Of a stretch of 18,748 nucleotides of DNA, positions 7,915-15,271 are shown one piece after another; the stretch's first letter is position 1; the number at the start of each line of letters is the position of its first letter. The notes beneath the pieces are model-generated. The model searched no databases and had not been told where the DNA came from. It saw only the letters and a program-made list of their open reading frames with translations. Where the stretch lies: contig CAZIKB010000125.1 in NCBI GenBank assembly GCA_964539665.1, forward strand, positions 1 through 18,748, written 5' to 3'. Origin of the DNA: CAZIKB01 sp964539665. GTDB taxonomy: Bacteria; Zhuqueibacterota; Zhuqueibacteria; Oceanimicrobiales; Oceanimicrobiaceae. Made by a program: the position numbers and the translations under genes.

Positions 7915-8765
7915 TTTAGATTGTCTTCGAGGAAGCGTTTTAAATTTTCCATGTCAACCTCAAAACAATGTTCAGGAGCCGGGAATTTTCCTGATTCAAC
8001 TTCCTGGCAAAAAGTTTGAATGGCGTTTAAAATGACCGGACGCAGCTCTGCAAATTTTTTGACAAATTTTGGACTAAACTGGTCGAACAGTCCCAGGATG
8101 TCATGATAAACTAACACCTGTCCGTCGCAGCCGGGACCGGCTCCAATACCTATTGTAGGGATGGATAGTTTTTTACTGACAGCTTCAGCCACCGGTACCG
8201 GGACAGCTTCCAAAACCAATGAAAAGCATCCGGCTTCTTCGAGGGCCAGGGCATCTTCAAGTAAACGGTGCGCTTTCTCGTCTGTTTTGCCCTGGACTTT
8301 GTAACCACCCAATTTTGTTGCAGTTTGCGGGGTTAATCCCAAATGGCCCATTACTGGAATTCCTGCGTTTAAAATAGCTCTGACTGTTTCCAGAACCTCA
8401 CGTCCCCCTTCAAGCTTGACGGCTTCCATATTGGCCTCTTTTAAAAAGCGGCCAGCGTTGCGAATGGCTTCTTTGGCGTCAATTTGATATGATAAAAAGG
8501 GCATATCGCCAATTAGAAAAGCGCGCTTTGTTCCGCGTGCTACTGCCTTGCAATGATGCAGCATTTCGTCAACGGTGACTGCGACTGTGTTAGGGTGTCC
8601 TAAAACTGTCATGGCTAATGAGTCGCCCACTAAAGTGATATCAACTCCGGCTTCATCGACCAAAATAGCTCCTGGGTAGTCATAAGCTGTCAGCATGGTA
8701 ATCGGGTTTCCTGCTGCTTTCATTTTTTGCAAGTCTGAAATGGTAACTTTTTTTGTTTTGTTCAT
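7911..8765 (-). CDS. panB: 3-methyl-2-oxobutanoate hydroxymethyltransferase
   Basis: A 284-residue ketopantoate hydroxymethyltransferase. It transfers a one-carbon unit from 5,10-methylenetetrahydrofolate to 2-oxoisovalerate, the committed step of pantothenate synthesis. Typical TIM-barrel motifs are present: MLTAYDYPGAILVDEAG, LVGDSLAMTVLGH (metal-binding Asp), GDMPFLSYQ, VKLEGG, GHLGLTPQ, the catalytic Glu in LVLEAVP, and TIGIGAGPGCDGQVLV. The length is close to the family norm of about 265-285. The stop overlaps the panE start by 4 nt, and moaB ends only 30 nt upstream. No Shine-Dalgarno is evident before the ATG. Confidence 0.97.
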   Translation of the reverse strand: MNKTKKVTISDLQKMKAAGNPITMLTAYDYPGAILVDEAGVDITLVGDSLAMTVLGHPNTVAVTVDEMLHHCKAVARGTKRAFLIGDMPFLSYQIDAKEAIRNAGRFLKEANMEAVKLEGGREVLETVRAILNAGIPVMGHLGLTPQTATKLGGYKVQGKTDEKAHRLLEDALALEEAGCFSLVLEAVPVPVAEAVSKKLSIPTIGIGAGPGCDGQVLVYHDILGLFDQFSPKFVKKFAELRPVILNAIQTFCQEVESGKFPAPEHCFEVDMENLKRFLEDNLK

Positions 8766-8795
8766 AATAGTTTTGGGATTTAGATATTTATTCTT

Positions 8796-9299
8796 TCAAT
8801 TAAAAGTATGTTCGTTATCCTCCACCAATCCACCTTTTAAAATTTTTAATCCGTGCGGAATAGCTGGTAAAACAGCCTCGAGATTTTCCTGCACTCCTTT
8901 TGGGCTGCCTGGTAAATTGATGATGAGTGATTTTTCACGTGTACCGGCTACTGCTCGAGAGAGCATGGCGTGAGGGGTGTTTTTAATGCCGTTCATGCGC
9001 ATGACTTCTTCCATACCCGGCACCCGGCGTTCGATAATTTCGATGGTGGCTTCAGGAGTAACGTCGGTTGGGGAGAGACCCGTCCCGCCGGTGGTTAGAA
9101 TGAGCTCCGCTTTGACCGCCTCAACCATTCTTTTGAGCTGCCAGATGATTTCCTTTTTGTCATCCGGAATTATTTTATAGTCAACCACCTTGCCATTAAT
9201 TTTTTTGATGATTTCTTTAATCACGTTACCGCTGGCGTCTTCCTGCTTCCCCTGACTGCAGCGGGTGGAAATGGTGAGGATTGCTATTTTTATGGACAT
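8796..9299 (-). CDS. moaB: MoaB/Mog-family molybdopterin biosynthesis protein
   Basis: A 167-residue MogA/MoaB-like protein of the MoCF_biosynth domain family. It carries the fold's substrate-binding signatures TTGGTGLSPTDVTPEAT and LPGSPKGVQENL, and the start AILTISTRCSQG is typical. The MogA branch adenylylates molybdopterin before molybdenum insertion; the true role of E. coli MoaB is less clear. Short length and absence of extra domains exclude MoeA or CinA. I cannot separate MoaB from MogA by eye, so the symbol is provisional. It lies 30 nt upstream of panB and 66 nt downstream of the arsC-like gene on one strand, yet no other molybdenum cofactor gene is visible nearby, so grouping with pantothenate genes is probably transcriptional only. 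Confidence 0.88.
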   Translation of the reverse strand: MSIKIAILTISTRCSQGKQEDASGNVIKEIIKKINGKVVDYKIIPDDKKEIIWQLKRMVEAVKAELILTTGGTGLSPTDVTPEATIEIIERRVPGMEEVMRMNGIKNTPHAMLSRAVAGTREKSLIINLPGSPKGVQENLEAVLPAIPHGLKILKGGLVEDNEHTFN

Positions 9300-9365
9300 T
9301 TGTTTTAATTTTAACCTTTTTGGTTTTAATTGACAGTTTGCAGTTTAAAATTTACCATTTACAAT

Positions 9366-9791
9366 TTATTCGCATTCATCAAGAAATACCTCTAACCGAT
9401 CCTTTATCAGATCTCTTACTTGTCGAAATACATGCATCACTTCTTCTTCCGTACCTGTGGCATCAGCCGGGTCCTCGAAACTCCAGTGTAAACTATTTCT
9501 CGCATTCGAAAATACCGGACAGCTTTCACGTGCGGAATCACACACGGTGATGACAAAGTCAAAACTTTGATTTAAAAATTCATCCACCGATTGAGATTTG
9601 TACCTGGAAATATCAATCTTCAACTCAGCCATTGCTTTGATGGCTCGTGGATTAACCTGAGTGGGCTTTGTGCCTGCGCTGAATACTTCAAACCGGTGCC
9701 CGGCAAGATGTCTTAACAATCCTTCTGCCATCTGGCTGCGACAGGAGTTGCCGGTGCAAAGGAAAAGCAGGCGTTGTTTTGTTCTGGTCAT
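9366..9791 (-). CDS. arsC: Arsenate reductase-like low-molecular-weight phosphatase
   Basis: A 141-residue thioredoxin-type ArsC/LMW protein tyrosine phosphatase fold protein. The P-loop C12-T-G-N-S-C-R18 lies in LLFLCTGNSCRSQMAEG. The second Cys pair, C84 and C91 in VCDSARESCPVF, matches the redox shuttle of the Staphylococcus/Bacillus type. The general-acid Asp lies in FEDPAD. These point to arsenate reduction to arsenite with thioredoxin, rather than a simple tyrosine phosphatase. I start at the ATG at 9791 because the family N-terminus begins a few residues before the P-loop. The frame stays open for 24 codons upstream, but that extension looks non-coding. No ars transporter or ArsR repressor is visible beside it, so detoxification would need partners elsewhere. 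Confidence 0.88.
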   Translation of the reverse strand: MTRTKQRLLFLCTGNSCRSQMAEGLLRHLAGHRFEVFSAGTKPTQVNPRAIKAMAELKIDISRYKSQSVDEFLNQSFDFVITVCDSARESCPVFSNARNSLHWSFEDPADATGTEEEVMHVFRQVRDLIKDRLEVFLDECE

Positions 9792-9863
9792 ATTACTAAA
9801 TTTATTATATTTTATTAGTATTGCAAGCGTTTTTAACCCGGACTTGAAAATCAAATATGACAA

Positions 9864-10192
9864 AAAGTTTTATTTAAAACTCAGGTTACCACAGGTTAAA
9901 ACGGATTTAACTGATTTTTTCAAGAGATCCAAGTAGAATTATCATTTAATTCTAAGTACTTACAAACTATAAAAGTTGGATTGCTATCTCGGAGCCATGG
10001 AATTGGTTAGAGAAAAAGAATATGGATAATCCAGGATTCAGTAACATAAATTAGACTCTAATTTTGACCTTTGTCTTTATTTTCTGTAACATTTATATTC
10101 GTTAATCGTCTAATTTGCTACCAATCTGTACAAAAGGCTTTATTCAAAAATATCATAATTATCCCTGTTTCATATATTTGGAGGAAAACTCT
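9864..10192. promoter_or_regulatory. Divergent intergenic region, arsC-like / M1 peptidase
   Basis: About 400 nt separate the arsC-like start (9791, minus) from the M1 peptidase start (10193, plus). The region should hold both promoters. A plausible plus-strand promoter is annotated at 10064-10092. A stretch around 9889-9931 (ACCACAGGTTAAAACGG and following) resembles a type of intergenic sequence that often recurs in bacterial genomes, but only one copy is visible here. An upstream in-frame extension of the peptidase (from 10115) lies in this region and is judged non-coding. Confidence 0.5.
10064..10092 (+). promoter_or_regulatory. Candidate sigma70-like promoter for the M1 peptidase
   Basis: TTGACC (10064-10069) and TAACAT (10087-10092) are separated by exactly 17 nt, matching the bacterial primary-sigma spacing (5 of 6 and 4 of 6 consensus bases). 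It lies about 100 nt upstream of the peptidase ATG, giving a 5' leader of roughly 90 nt. FCB organisms may use a different consensus (for example TAnnTTTG in Bacteroidota), so confidence is low. Confidence 0.33.
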
Positions 10193-12322
10193 ATGAGACA
10201 AAAAAGGCTTTTCTTTGAGATAATTCTTTTTGGAGCAATGCTTTTGCTCAAACAACCAATTGCTGCGCAAGAAATTCCCGTGCTATTTCCAGAACCATTA
10301 AGTCCACGCATAGCAAACTATAATATAGATGTACAGCTTGATACTGAAAAAAATATGTTAAAGGGGCAGGAGGTGCTCATCTGGTATAACAAGACTTCTG
10401 ACACTATAACTGAGCTGCAATTCCATTTGTACCTCAATGCTTTTCGTAATAACAGGTCAACATTTGTTGAAGAATCAGTCGATAGGATACGTATCGGTAG
10501 AATTTACAATAATGGTTGGGGATTTACGGAAGTCAATCAGATTGTCCTTGGATACGGCAGGGATTTGAACAGCAGCATTCAATATAGCCGACCAAATGAT
10601 GCAGAGGAGAAAATGAGTAATCCCGAAGATTTGACGGATCGTATGGAATTCATTCAACCAGACGATGAGAACGAATACGATAAAACTGTTTTTCGTTTGC
10701 CGCTGCCGAAGCCGTTGCCTCCCGGGGAGTTTGTTACCGTTAATATTGATTTCACCGCAAAACTACCGGCACCTCTTGCGCGAACCGGCGCTAAAGAGGA
10801 ATTTTTCTTTATCGCACAGTGGTTTCCAAAAATTGGTGTTTATATCGACGGAAAATGGAACACTCATCAATACCATTCTAATTCTGATTTTTTTGCTGAC
10901 TTCGGTGTTTATAACGTGTATATGACTGTACCGGAAGATAATATTGTTGGCGCCACAGGTATAGAAGTCGATGTGAAAAAAAATGATGACGGTACCTCCA
11001 CTCATTTTTACCATGCTGAAGATGTTCACGATTTTGCCTGGACCACCAGCCCGGAATATATAGAGTTCATAGGTAAGGTACAAGATGTAGACATACGTGT
11101 GCTGATGCAGCCTGATCATGCCTACCAGGGACAGCGCTATCTGGACGCGGCCATAACAACAATTGAGTACCACCAAAACTGGTATGGTGATTATCCCTTT
11201 CCGAATTTAACAGTAGTTGATCCAAGACGTGGGGCAGCAGGTACTGGAGCGATGCAATATCCAACTCTCATTACAAACGTAACCAGGTATGGGAATCCTG
11301 AAGGTAACCGACAGGTAGAGCGAAGCATCATTCATGAATTTGGCCACAATTACTGGTATCACCTTCTCGCCTCAAACGAATTCGAAGAAAGCTGGCTGGA
11401 TGAGGGCATCAGCTCCTACACTGAAATTTTAATAATGGAAGATAAATACGGTCCAAACGGTGATATCATTGATCTTTTTGGCATAAAAATCAACGATATT
11501 CAAACACAACGAGCGCAATATAATTTCTTCTCTGATCTCGATCCAATTATCCGACGATCATGGGAGTACTATTCAAGGAACAGTAATGGTGCGAACTCTT
11601 TTGCTAAGCCTGGCCTTGTGCTTATTACCTTGCAAAACTACCTCGGGAAAGACATAATGTTTAAGGTCATGCGTACGTATGTTGAACGCTGGCGCTTTAA
11701 ACACCCTAAAACGCAAGATTTCATCGATGTCGCAAATGATGTGTCCGGTCAGGACCTCAACTGGTTCTTTGAGCAAGCATTATTCTCCCGAGCAGAAATC
11801 GACTATTCGGTGACGAATGTTTTTACTAGAAAAGTAAAAGAAAACGAAGGCTTTGATTTCAATCTATCTACTTCTGGAGAAGACACCTCAATGGCTAATG
11901 GCCCGAACGAAGACAGTGAAACGGACTCTTCGCCGGCTGAAACAACAGATTCTCTCGAAGCCAAAAAGACACCTGTACTATTCTATAGCGGCGTGAACAT
12001 TCGCCGACTTGGTGAATTTAAATTTCCAGTTGAAGTTGAAGTCATTTTTGCAAATGGTGAAACCGTTAGGGAAACCTGGGACGGTAAGGATTCATGGAAA
12101 AAGTTTCGATACACCAAACCAACTAAATTGGTTTCAGCAACGGTTGACCCGGATGGCAAAATTCCACTAGATATCAGTCTTACCAATAATAGTCGAACAG
12201 TTAAAAAACAACGACTTGGTGTTAACAAGTTATCGTCTCGATGGCTGTTCTGGATGCAGTTTCTGCTAGACCAGCCCGAATTATTGAATTTTGCTGCAGT
12301 TATGCAAGCCTTTTCCCAATAA
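10193..12322 (+). CDS. Secreted M1-family metallopeptidase homologue, altered active site
   Basis: A 709-residue gluzincin. The start at 10193 is set by GGAGG 8 nt upstream and a good signal peptide (MRQKRLFFEIILFGAMLLL...IAAQ). The peptide upstream of it in the same frame is unlike a signal sequence. The zinc motif H381-E-F-G-H385 is followed by E404 in WLDEGISSY, exactly the HEXXH-X18-E spacing of family M1. Two expected catalytic residues differ. The GxMEN-like segment reads GAMQYPTLIT, with Q355 for the amine-binding Glu. The usual catalytic Tyr position reads NSFAKPG (F470). Zinc binding should persist, but aminopeptidase activity may be lost or changed. A Ser/Thr/Glu-rich linker (about 560-590) precedes a small beta-rich tail. 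A six-TM protein gene follows 84 nt downstream, probably in the same transcription unit. Confidence 0.9.
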   Translation: MRQKRLFFEIILFGAMLLLKQPIAAQEIPVLFPEPLSPRIANYNIDVQLDTEKNMLKGQEVLIWYNKTSDTITELQFHLYLNAFRNNRSTFVEESVDRIRIGRIYNNGWGFTEVNQIVLGYGRDLNSSIQYSRPNDAEEKMSNPEDLTDRMEFIQPDDENEYDKTVFRLPLPKPLPPGEFVTVNIDFTAKLPAPLARTGAKEEFFFIAQWFPKIGVYIDGKWNTHQYHSNSDFFADFGVYNVYMTVPEDNIVGATGIEVDVKKNDDGTSTHFYHAEDVHDFAWTTSPEYIEFIGKVQDVDIRVLMQPDHAYQGQRYLDAAITTIEYHQNWYGDYPFPNLTVVDPRRGAAGTGAMQYPTLITNVTRYGNPEGNRQVERSIIHEFGHNYWYHLLASNEFEESWLDEGISSYTEILIMEDKYGPNGDIIDLFGIKINDIQTQRAQYNFFSDLDPIIRRSWEYYSRNSNGANSFAKPGLVLITLQNYLGKDIMFKVMRTYVERWRFKHPKTQDFIDVANDVSGQDLNWFFEQALFSRAEIDYSVTNVFTRKVKENEGFDFNLSTSGEDTSMANGPNEDSETDSSPAETTDSLEAKKTPVLFYSGVNIRRLGEFKFPVEVEVIFANGETVRETWDGKDSWKKFRYTKPTKLVSATVDPDGKIPLDISLTNNSRTVKKQRLGVNKLSSRWLFWMQFLLDQPELLNFAAVMQAFSQ

Positions 12323-12406
12323 CAAATGGATCAGAGCTTTTGCAAATCAATTACTAAATTGAGACTTCATTAAATCTTGAAAATGAACTAACTAGAGGAT
12401 TTAATC

Positions 12407-13327
12407 ATGATTCTATCAAGCATAACAACTGGCTTTGCTCAAATGTGGACAAACAAACGCATGTTGTTACTGTTTTATTTCACGAATCTCTTGTTTGGAA
12501 TTGTGCTAATGCTCCCATTTAGAGCCACTCTGGACAGATTTGTTGGAAACAGACTGATGGGGAGTGAACTGGCTGGACAATTTAACATGGATTTCCTTTT
12601 CGAGCTTCTGAAAACCAATGCAAATATTACATCCATTATCAGTGGAATGATTTTAGTAATCCCTACCGTTTACTGGCTTTTGGCCTTGTTTCTATCAGGC
12701 GGTGCATTCGCAGTTTTTGCCAGTCAGGAAAGATATTCGCCAATTTTATTTTTTGGCAATGCAGCCAAATATTTTGGACGCTTTGTTAGGCTGGCGCTTT
12801 TTGGTTTACCAGTTTTTGCTATTTTATTTTGCTTACAGTTTATTGAAACCGGCATTCAACGCCTTTTTTTCGGAAGTGATCCTTATCAATATGTAACTTA
12901 TTGGGGAGCCTGGATTAAAACTGGATTCCAATTTATTAGTGTCTTACTTTTTGGCCTGGTTCTGGATTATGCTCGCATCTACACCGTTCTCTATGACGAA
13001 AGAAAAATGCGAATCTCACTCTGGAATGGAATTAAATTCGCTTTCGGTAAATTAAAGCAGACTTTCAGCCTCACGTTGATTTTGTTTGTTGTGGGAATAG
13101 TTGCGCTGGTCATTTATAATCCCATTGCAAATAGTCTCTCAGCGCCAAATGTTTTTGTAGTGTTTCTACTTTTTTTAATACAACAGCTTTACATGTTCTT
13201 CCGCATGATGCTTCGTTTGACCCTGTTTTCGAGCCAGTTGCATTTGTACAAAGGATTGTCAGTAGTAAGTGAACCAGTTGAAGAAACACCAGCGGAAGAT
13301 CTCGGAGTTGAAGGAGCAGTTTCTTAA
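12407..13327 (+). CDS. Six-TM integral membrane protein of unknown function
   Basis: A 306-residue hydrophobic protein. I do not recognise a named family. Six likely membrane helices lie near residues 20-38, 75-105, 125-145, 168-190, 218-240 and 247-270, with the C-terminal 30 residues acidic (EPVEETPAEDLG) and probably cytosolic. The loop DYARIYTVLYDERKMRISLWNGIKFAFGKLKQTF, given here only as a landmark around residues 185-220, recalls integral membrane proteins with internal helical repeats and a conserved basic amphipathic stretch. The ATG is preceded by GAGG with 8-nt spacing. It follows the M1 homologue by 84 nt and is followed by an intrinsic terminator, so the pair is probably an operon. 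A role alongside the peptidase is inferred from position only. Confidence 0.85.
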   Translation: MILSSITTGFAQMWTNKRMLLLFYFTNLLFGIVLMLPFRATLDRFVGNRLMGSELAGQFNMDFLFELLKTNANITSIISGMILVIPTVYWLLALFLSGGAFAVFASQERYSPILFFGNAAKYFGRFVRLALFGLPVFAILFCLQFIETGIQRLFFGSDPYQYVTYWGAWIKTGFQFISVLLFGLVLDYARIYTVLYDERKMRISLWNGIKFAFGKLKQTFSLTLILFVVGIVALVIYNPIANSLSAPNVFVVFLLFLIQQLYMFFRMMLRLTLFSSQLHLYKGLSVVSEPVEETPAEDLGVEGAVS

Positions 13328-13389
13328 GTATAAGATTTAACTATTGTTAAATATATGTTTGTTGAAAAGCAATTCTGAAAGGTAAATAC

Positions 13390-13418
13390 AAGCCTTGGAA
13401 ATTTTTTCGAGGCTTTTT
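13390..13418 (+). terminator. Rho-independent terminator after the M1/membrane-protein pair
   Basis: AAGCCTTG (13390-13397) pairs with CGAGGCTT (13408-13415), an 8-bp stem with one G-T wobble and a 10-nt loop, followed directly by TTT to give a run of five T. It lies 62 nt after the membrane-protein stop codon and is correctly oriented for it. Confidence 0.75.
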
Positions 13419-13535
13419 AAGTGCAATAGATGTATAATTATCTCCGAGTCGTGGAATGGATTGTTTTAATTATTATGTCCTAAATAATTTTGCCATTAAA
13501 ATTTGCATATCTTGATTGTTTGTTCCATCCCGGCT

Positions 13536-13898
13536 TTAATAAATCATCCCCAATTCATCTCTCAATTTATAATCAGACAATCTGTTTTTTGACCAGTAAC
13601 CTGACTTTATCGAATGGGTTTTGACAGCCCGTCTGGGCAATATTTTTGCATTCACGCCAAATCCACTGGGATAACTTTCTTCCCAGGCATGTATGCGATA
13701 GGGGAAGACCTGTTCATATTTTACCTGCTTGTCGGCTAAAAAACTTCCGTTGCAAAAATGAGTACGCATCGCCTTTGCGAATTTCACCGTACCTTACATG
13801 TTCCAGGGCAAGGCGTGTAATTTCAGCTTTAGCGCTGTACCAAAACACCTTTTTGTGATAACTGTAAACTGTTCGATAAACTACTTTTATTTTCTCAT
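13536..13898 (-). pseudogene. Candidate decayed small gene (about 120 codons, frameshifted)
   Basis: The minus strand shows a protein-like trace split over three frames. From an ATG at 13896-13898, adding one base to the A run at 13890-13893 would give a reading starting MRKIKVVYRTVYSYHKK. It continues through AEITRLALEHVRYGEIRKGD to about 13744. Removing one base from the six-T run at 13738-13743 would then join it to LADKQVKYEQVFPYRIHAWE and on to a TAA at 13536. Both breaks lie in homopolymers, as expected for decay or sequencing error. Only the last part reads as an uninterrupted frame. I do not recognise the family. No ribosome-binding site is evident. Reality as a former gene is moderately supported by composition alone. 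Confidence 0.4.
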
Positions 13899-14013
13899 AC
13901 TGATAAGTTCAATGTAAACATGTGCTGACCAGACTGTTTAAAAAAACATTTGCAATTAGACATTGTCATCATTATTTTATGCTGTAACTATAAGTTTGAA
14001 AGGCAATCCTGAA

Positions 14014-15249
14014 TTGAAAAATCAAAATAACAAATGGTCCTGTTTTGGTTTAATAATGGCTCTTCTGAGCTTATCCATCAGTATAACAGCCTGCCATAGT
14101 ACAGATGAATCCAAAATTGCTGCGGCGTCCAACCCACTTTTTGTGGATCCAGCAACTCGTGATTTTTCTCGGAATCCTGAGTTACTGGAGCGCATCCTTT
14201 CGAGTCCTCATGGCTATTTTCGGTTTATCAACATCCCCTTCAGTCAGGAGGTGTGCCGCCGATTTAGTGAGTCGCTGTCAGGTACACCGGCATTCAATCT
14301 CCATGGCGATGCCCATATCGAGCAGTATGCAGTAACCGATCTGGGCCGCGGTCTGACTGACTTCGACGATTCTTCCACCGGCCCTGCTGTGCTTGATTTA
14401 TTGCGATTTGGAGTTTCTTTGAATTTAGCTTGCAAAGCACAAGGTTGGAGTAAACAGACAGATAAGCTGCTCGATAAATTCATTTCTGGATATCGAATGA
14501 CGCTCTTAGAACCAGACACTGAAGCCGAAGAGCCTACGCTCGTCAAAAGACTCAAATCCAGGTTTGAATACAATCGTGAAAAATACTTTGTGTGGATCGA
14601 CTCTCTCATGCAGAAAATGCCCCGGAAAGAATACGATGAGCTTTTCACAGCCATGACTCCGTACATCGAATCGATGATTTCCGAAGGTCCTGAACTAACG
14701 AAAGAATTTTTCCAATTTCAGAAGGCCGGCTATTTACGGATGGGAATTGGCAGCGCCCTGGACATTAAATATCTTGTTCGTATTCATGGCAAAACCAGTG
14801 AACCCTTCGATGATGTTGTTCTTGAAATTAAGCAAATCAGGGATATCAGCGGCATCGATTGCATCGCGGTTCCTCAAAAGTCCGATCCCTTCCGGGTACT
14901 GGTTGGCCAGGCGCGAATAGCTTATCAACCGTACAATTTTCTCGGTTATATCCGGTTTCGAAATTACAACTTCTGGGTACATTCCTGGGTAGACAACTAC
15001 ATCGAACTTAAAATCGGTGCATCATTGCAGTCAGTTGAAGAGCTGGCAGAGGTAGTTTACGATGTCGGGATACAGCTTGGACGAGGGCATACCAATCAAA
15101 TCGCATCCCCGCGGGATGTATACCTCAGACGGGAACAAATTGATTTTCTGAACAAATATGAGTCGAAAATTAAAAAGATCTGCAGCGAGTTAGCAAAACA
15201 GACCATTGCCGCCTGGGAACAGTTTAGTTTAAAGGTGGAATCAGGGTAA
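14014..15249 (+). CDS. DUF2252-family lipoprotein
   Basis: A 411-residue protein of the DUF2252 family. Recognisable segments are NLHGDAHIEQYAVTDLG (D99), LTDFDDSSTGPAVLDLLRFGVSL (D118, D119), DDVVLEIKQI and LGRGHTNQI near the C-terminus. The family is thought to be distantly related to protein/aminoglycoside kinase-like folds, but no function is established to my knowledge. I choose a TTG start at 14014: AAAGG lies 10 nt upstream, and translation gives a compact lipoprotein signal (basic start, hydrophobic LIMALLSLSISITAC, lipobox Cys27). A TTG at 13963 would add 17 residues that do not fit a signal peptide. Membrane anchoring is unusual for a family generally met as a cytosolic protein. The gene converges on a broken M28 peptidase gene. 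Confidence 0.82.
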   Translation: MKNQNNKWSCFGLIMALLSLSISITACHSTDESKIAAASNPLFVDPATRDFSRNPELLERILSSPHGYFRFINIPFSQEVCRRFSESLSGTPAFNLHGDAHIEQYAVTDLGRGLTDFDDSSTGPAVLDLLRFGVSLNLACKAQGWSKQTDKLLDKFISGYRMTLLEPDTEAEEPTLVKRLKSRFEYNREKYFVWIDSLMQKMPRKEYDELFTAMTPYIESMISEGPELTKEFFQFQKAGYLRMGIGSALDIKYLVRIHGKTSEPFDDVVLEIKQIRDISGIDCIAVPQKSDPFRVLVGQARIAYQPYNFLGYIRFRNYNFWVHSWVDNYIELKIGASLQSVEELAEVVYDVGIQLGRGHTNQIASPRDVYLRREQIDFLNKYESKIKKICSELAKQTIAAWEQFSLKVESG

Positions 15250-15271
15250 TGGTAAATTCAAAATTTACCAT
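15249..15271. terminator. Perfect inverted repeat between convergent genes
   Basis: ATGGTAAATT (15249-15258) and AATTTACCAT (15262-15271) form a perfect 10-bp stem with a 3-nt loop (CAA). The structure begins on the last base of the DUF2252 stop codon and ends next to the M28 remnant's stop codon (TAA read from 15274). It could serve as a short bidirectional terminator, although the stem is AT-rich and there is no clear T tract, so efficiency is uncertain. Confidence 0.45.

Noticed and set aside
9792..9863. 24-residue N-terminal extension of the arsC-like protein
   Set aside because: The extension is unlike the family, where the P-loop begins within about 15 residues of the start. The ATG at 9791 gives the usual length.
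10115..10192. Upstream in-frame start for the M1 homologue
   Set aside because: The ATG at 10193 has GGAGG at good spacing and begins a normal signal peptide. The earlier start would bury that signal peptide behind 26 unrelated residues.
9980..13463. Similar 24-nt stretches near 9985-10008 and 13439-13462 (TATCTCNGAG...TGGAAT) flanking the M1/membrane-protein pair
   Set aside because: About 19 of 24 positions match, which is expected by chance for some pair in an 18-kb AT-rich window. It would need more genomic copies to be credible.
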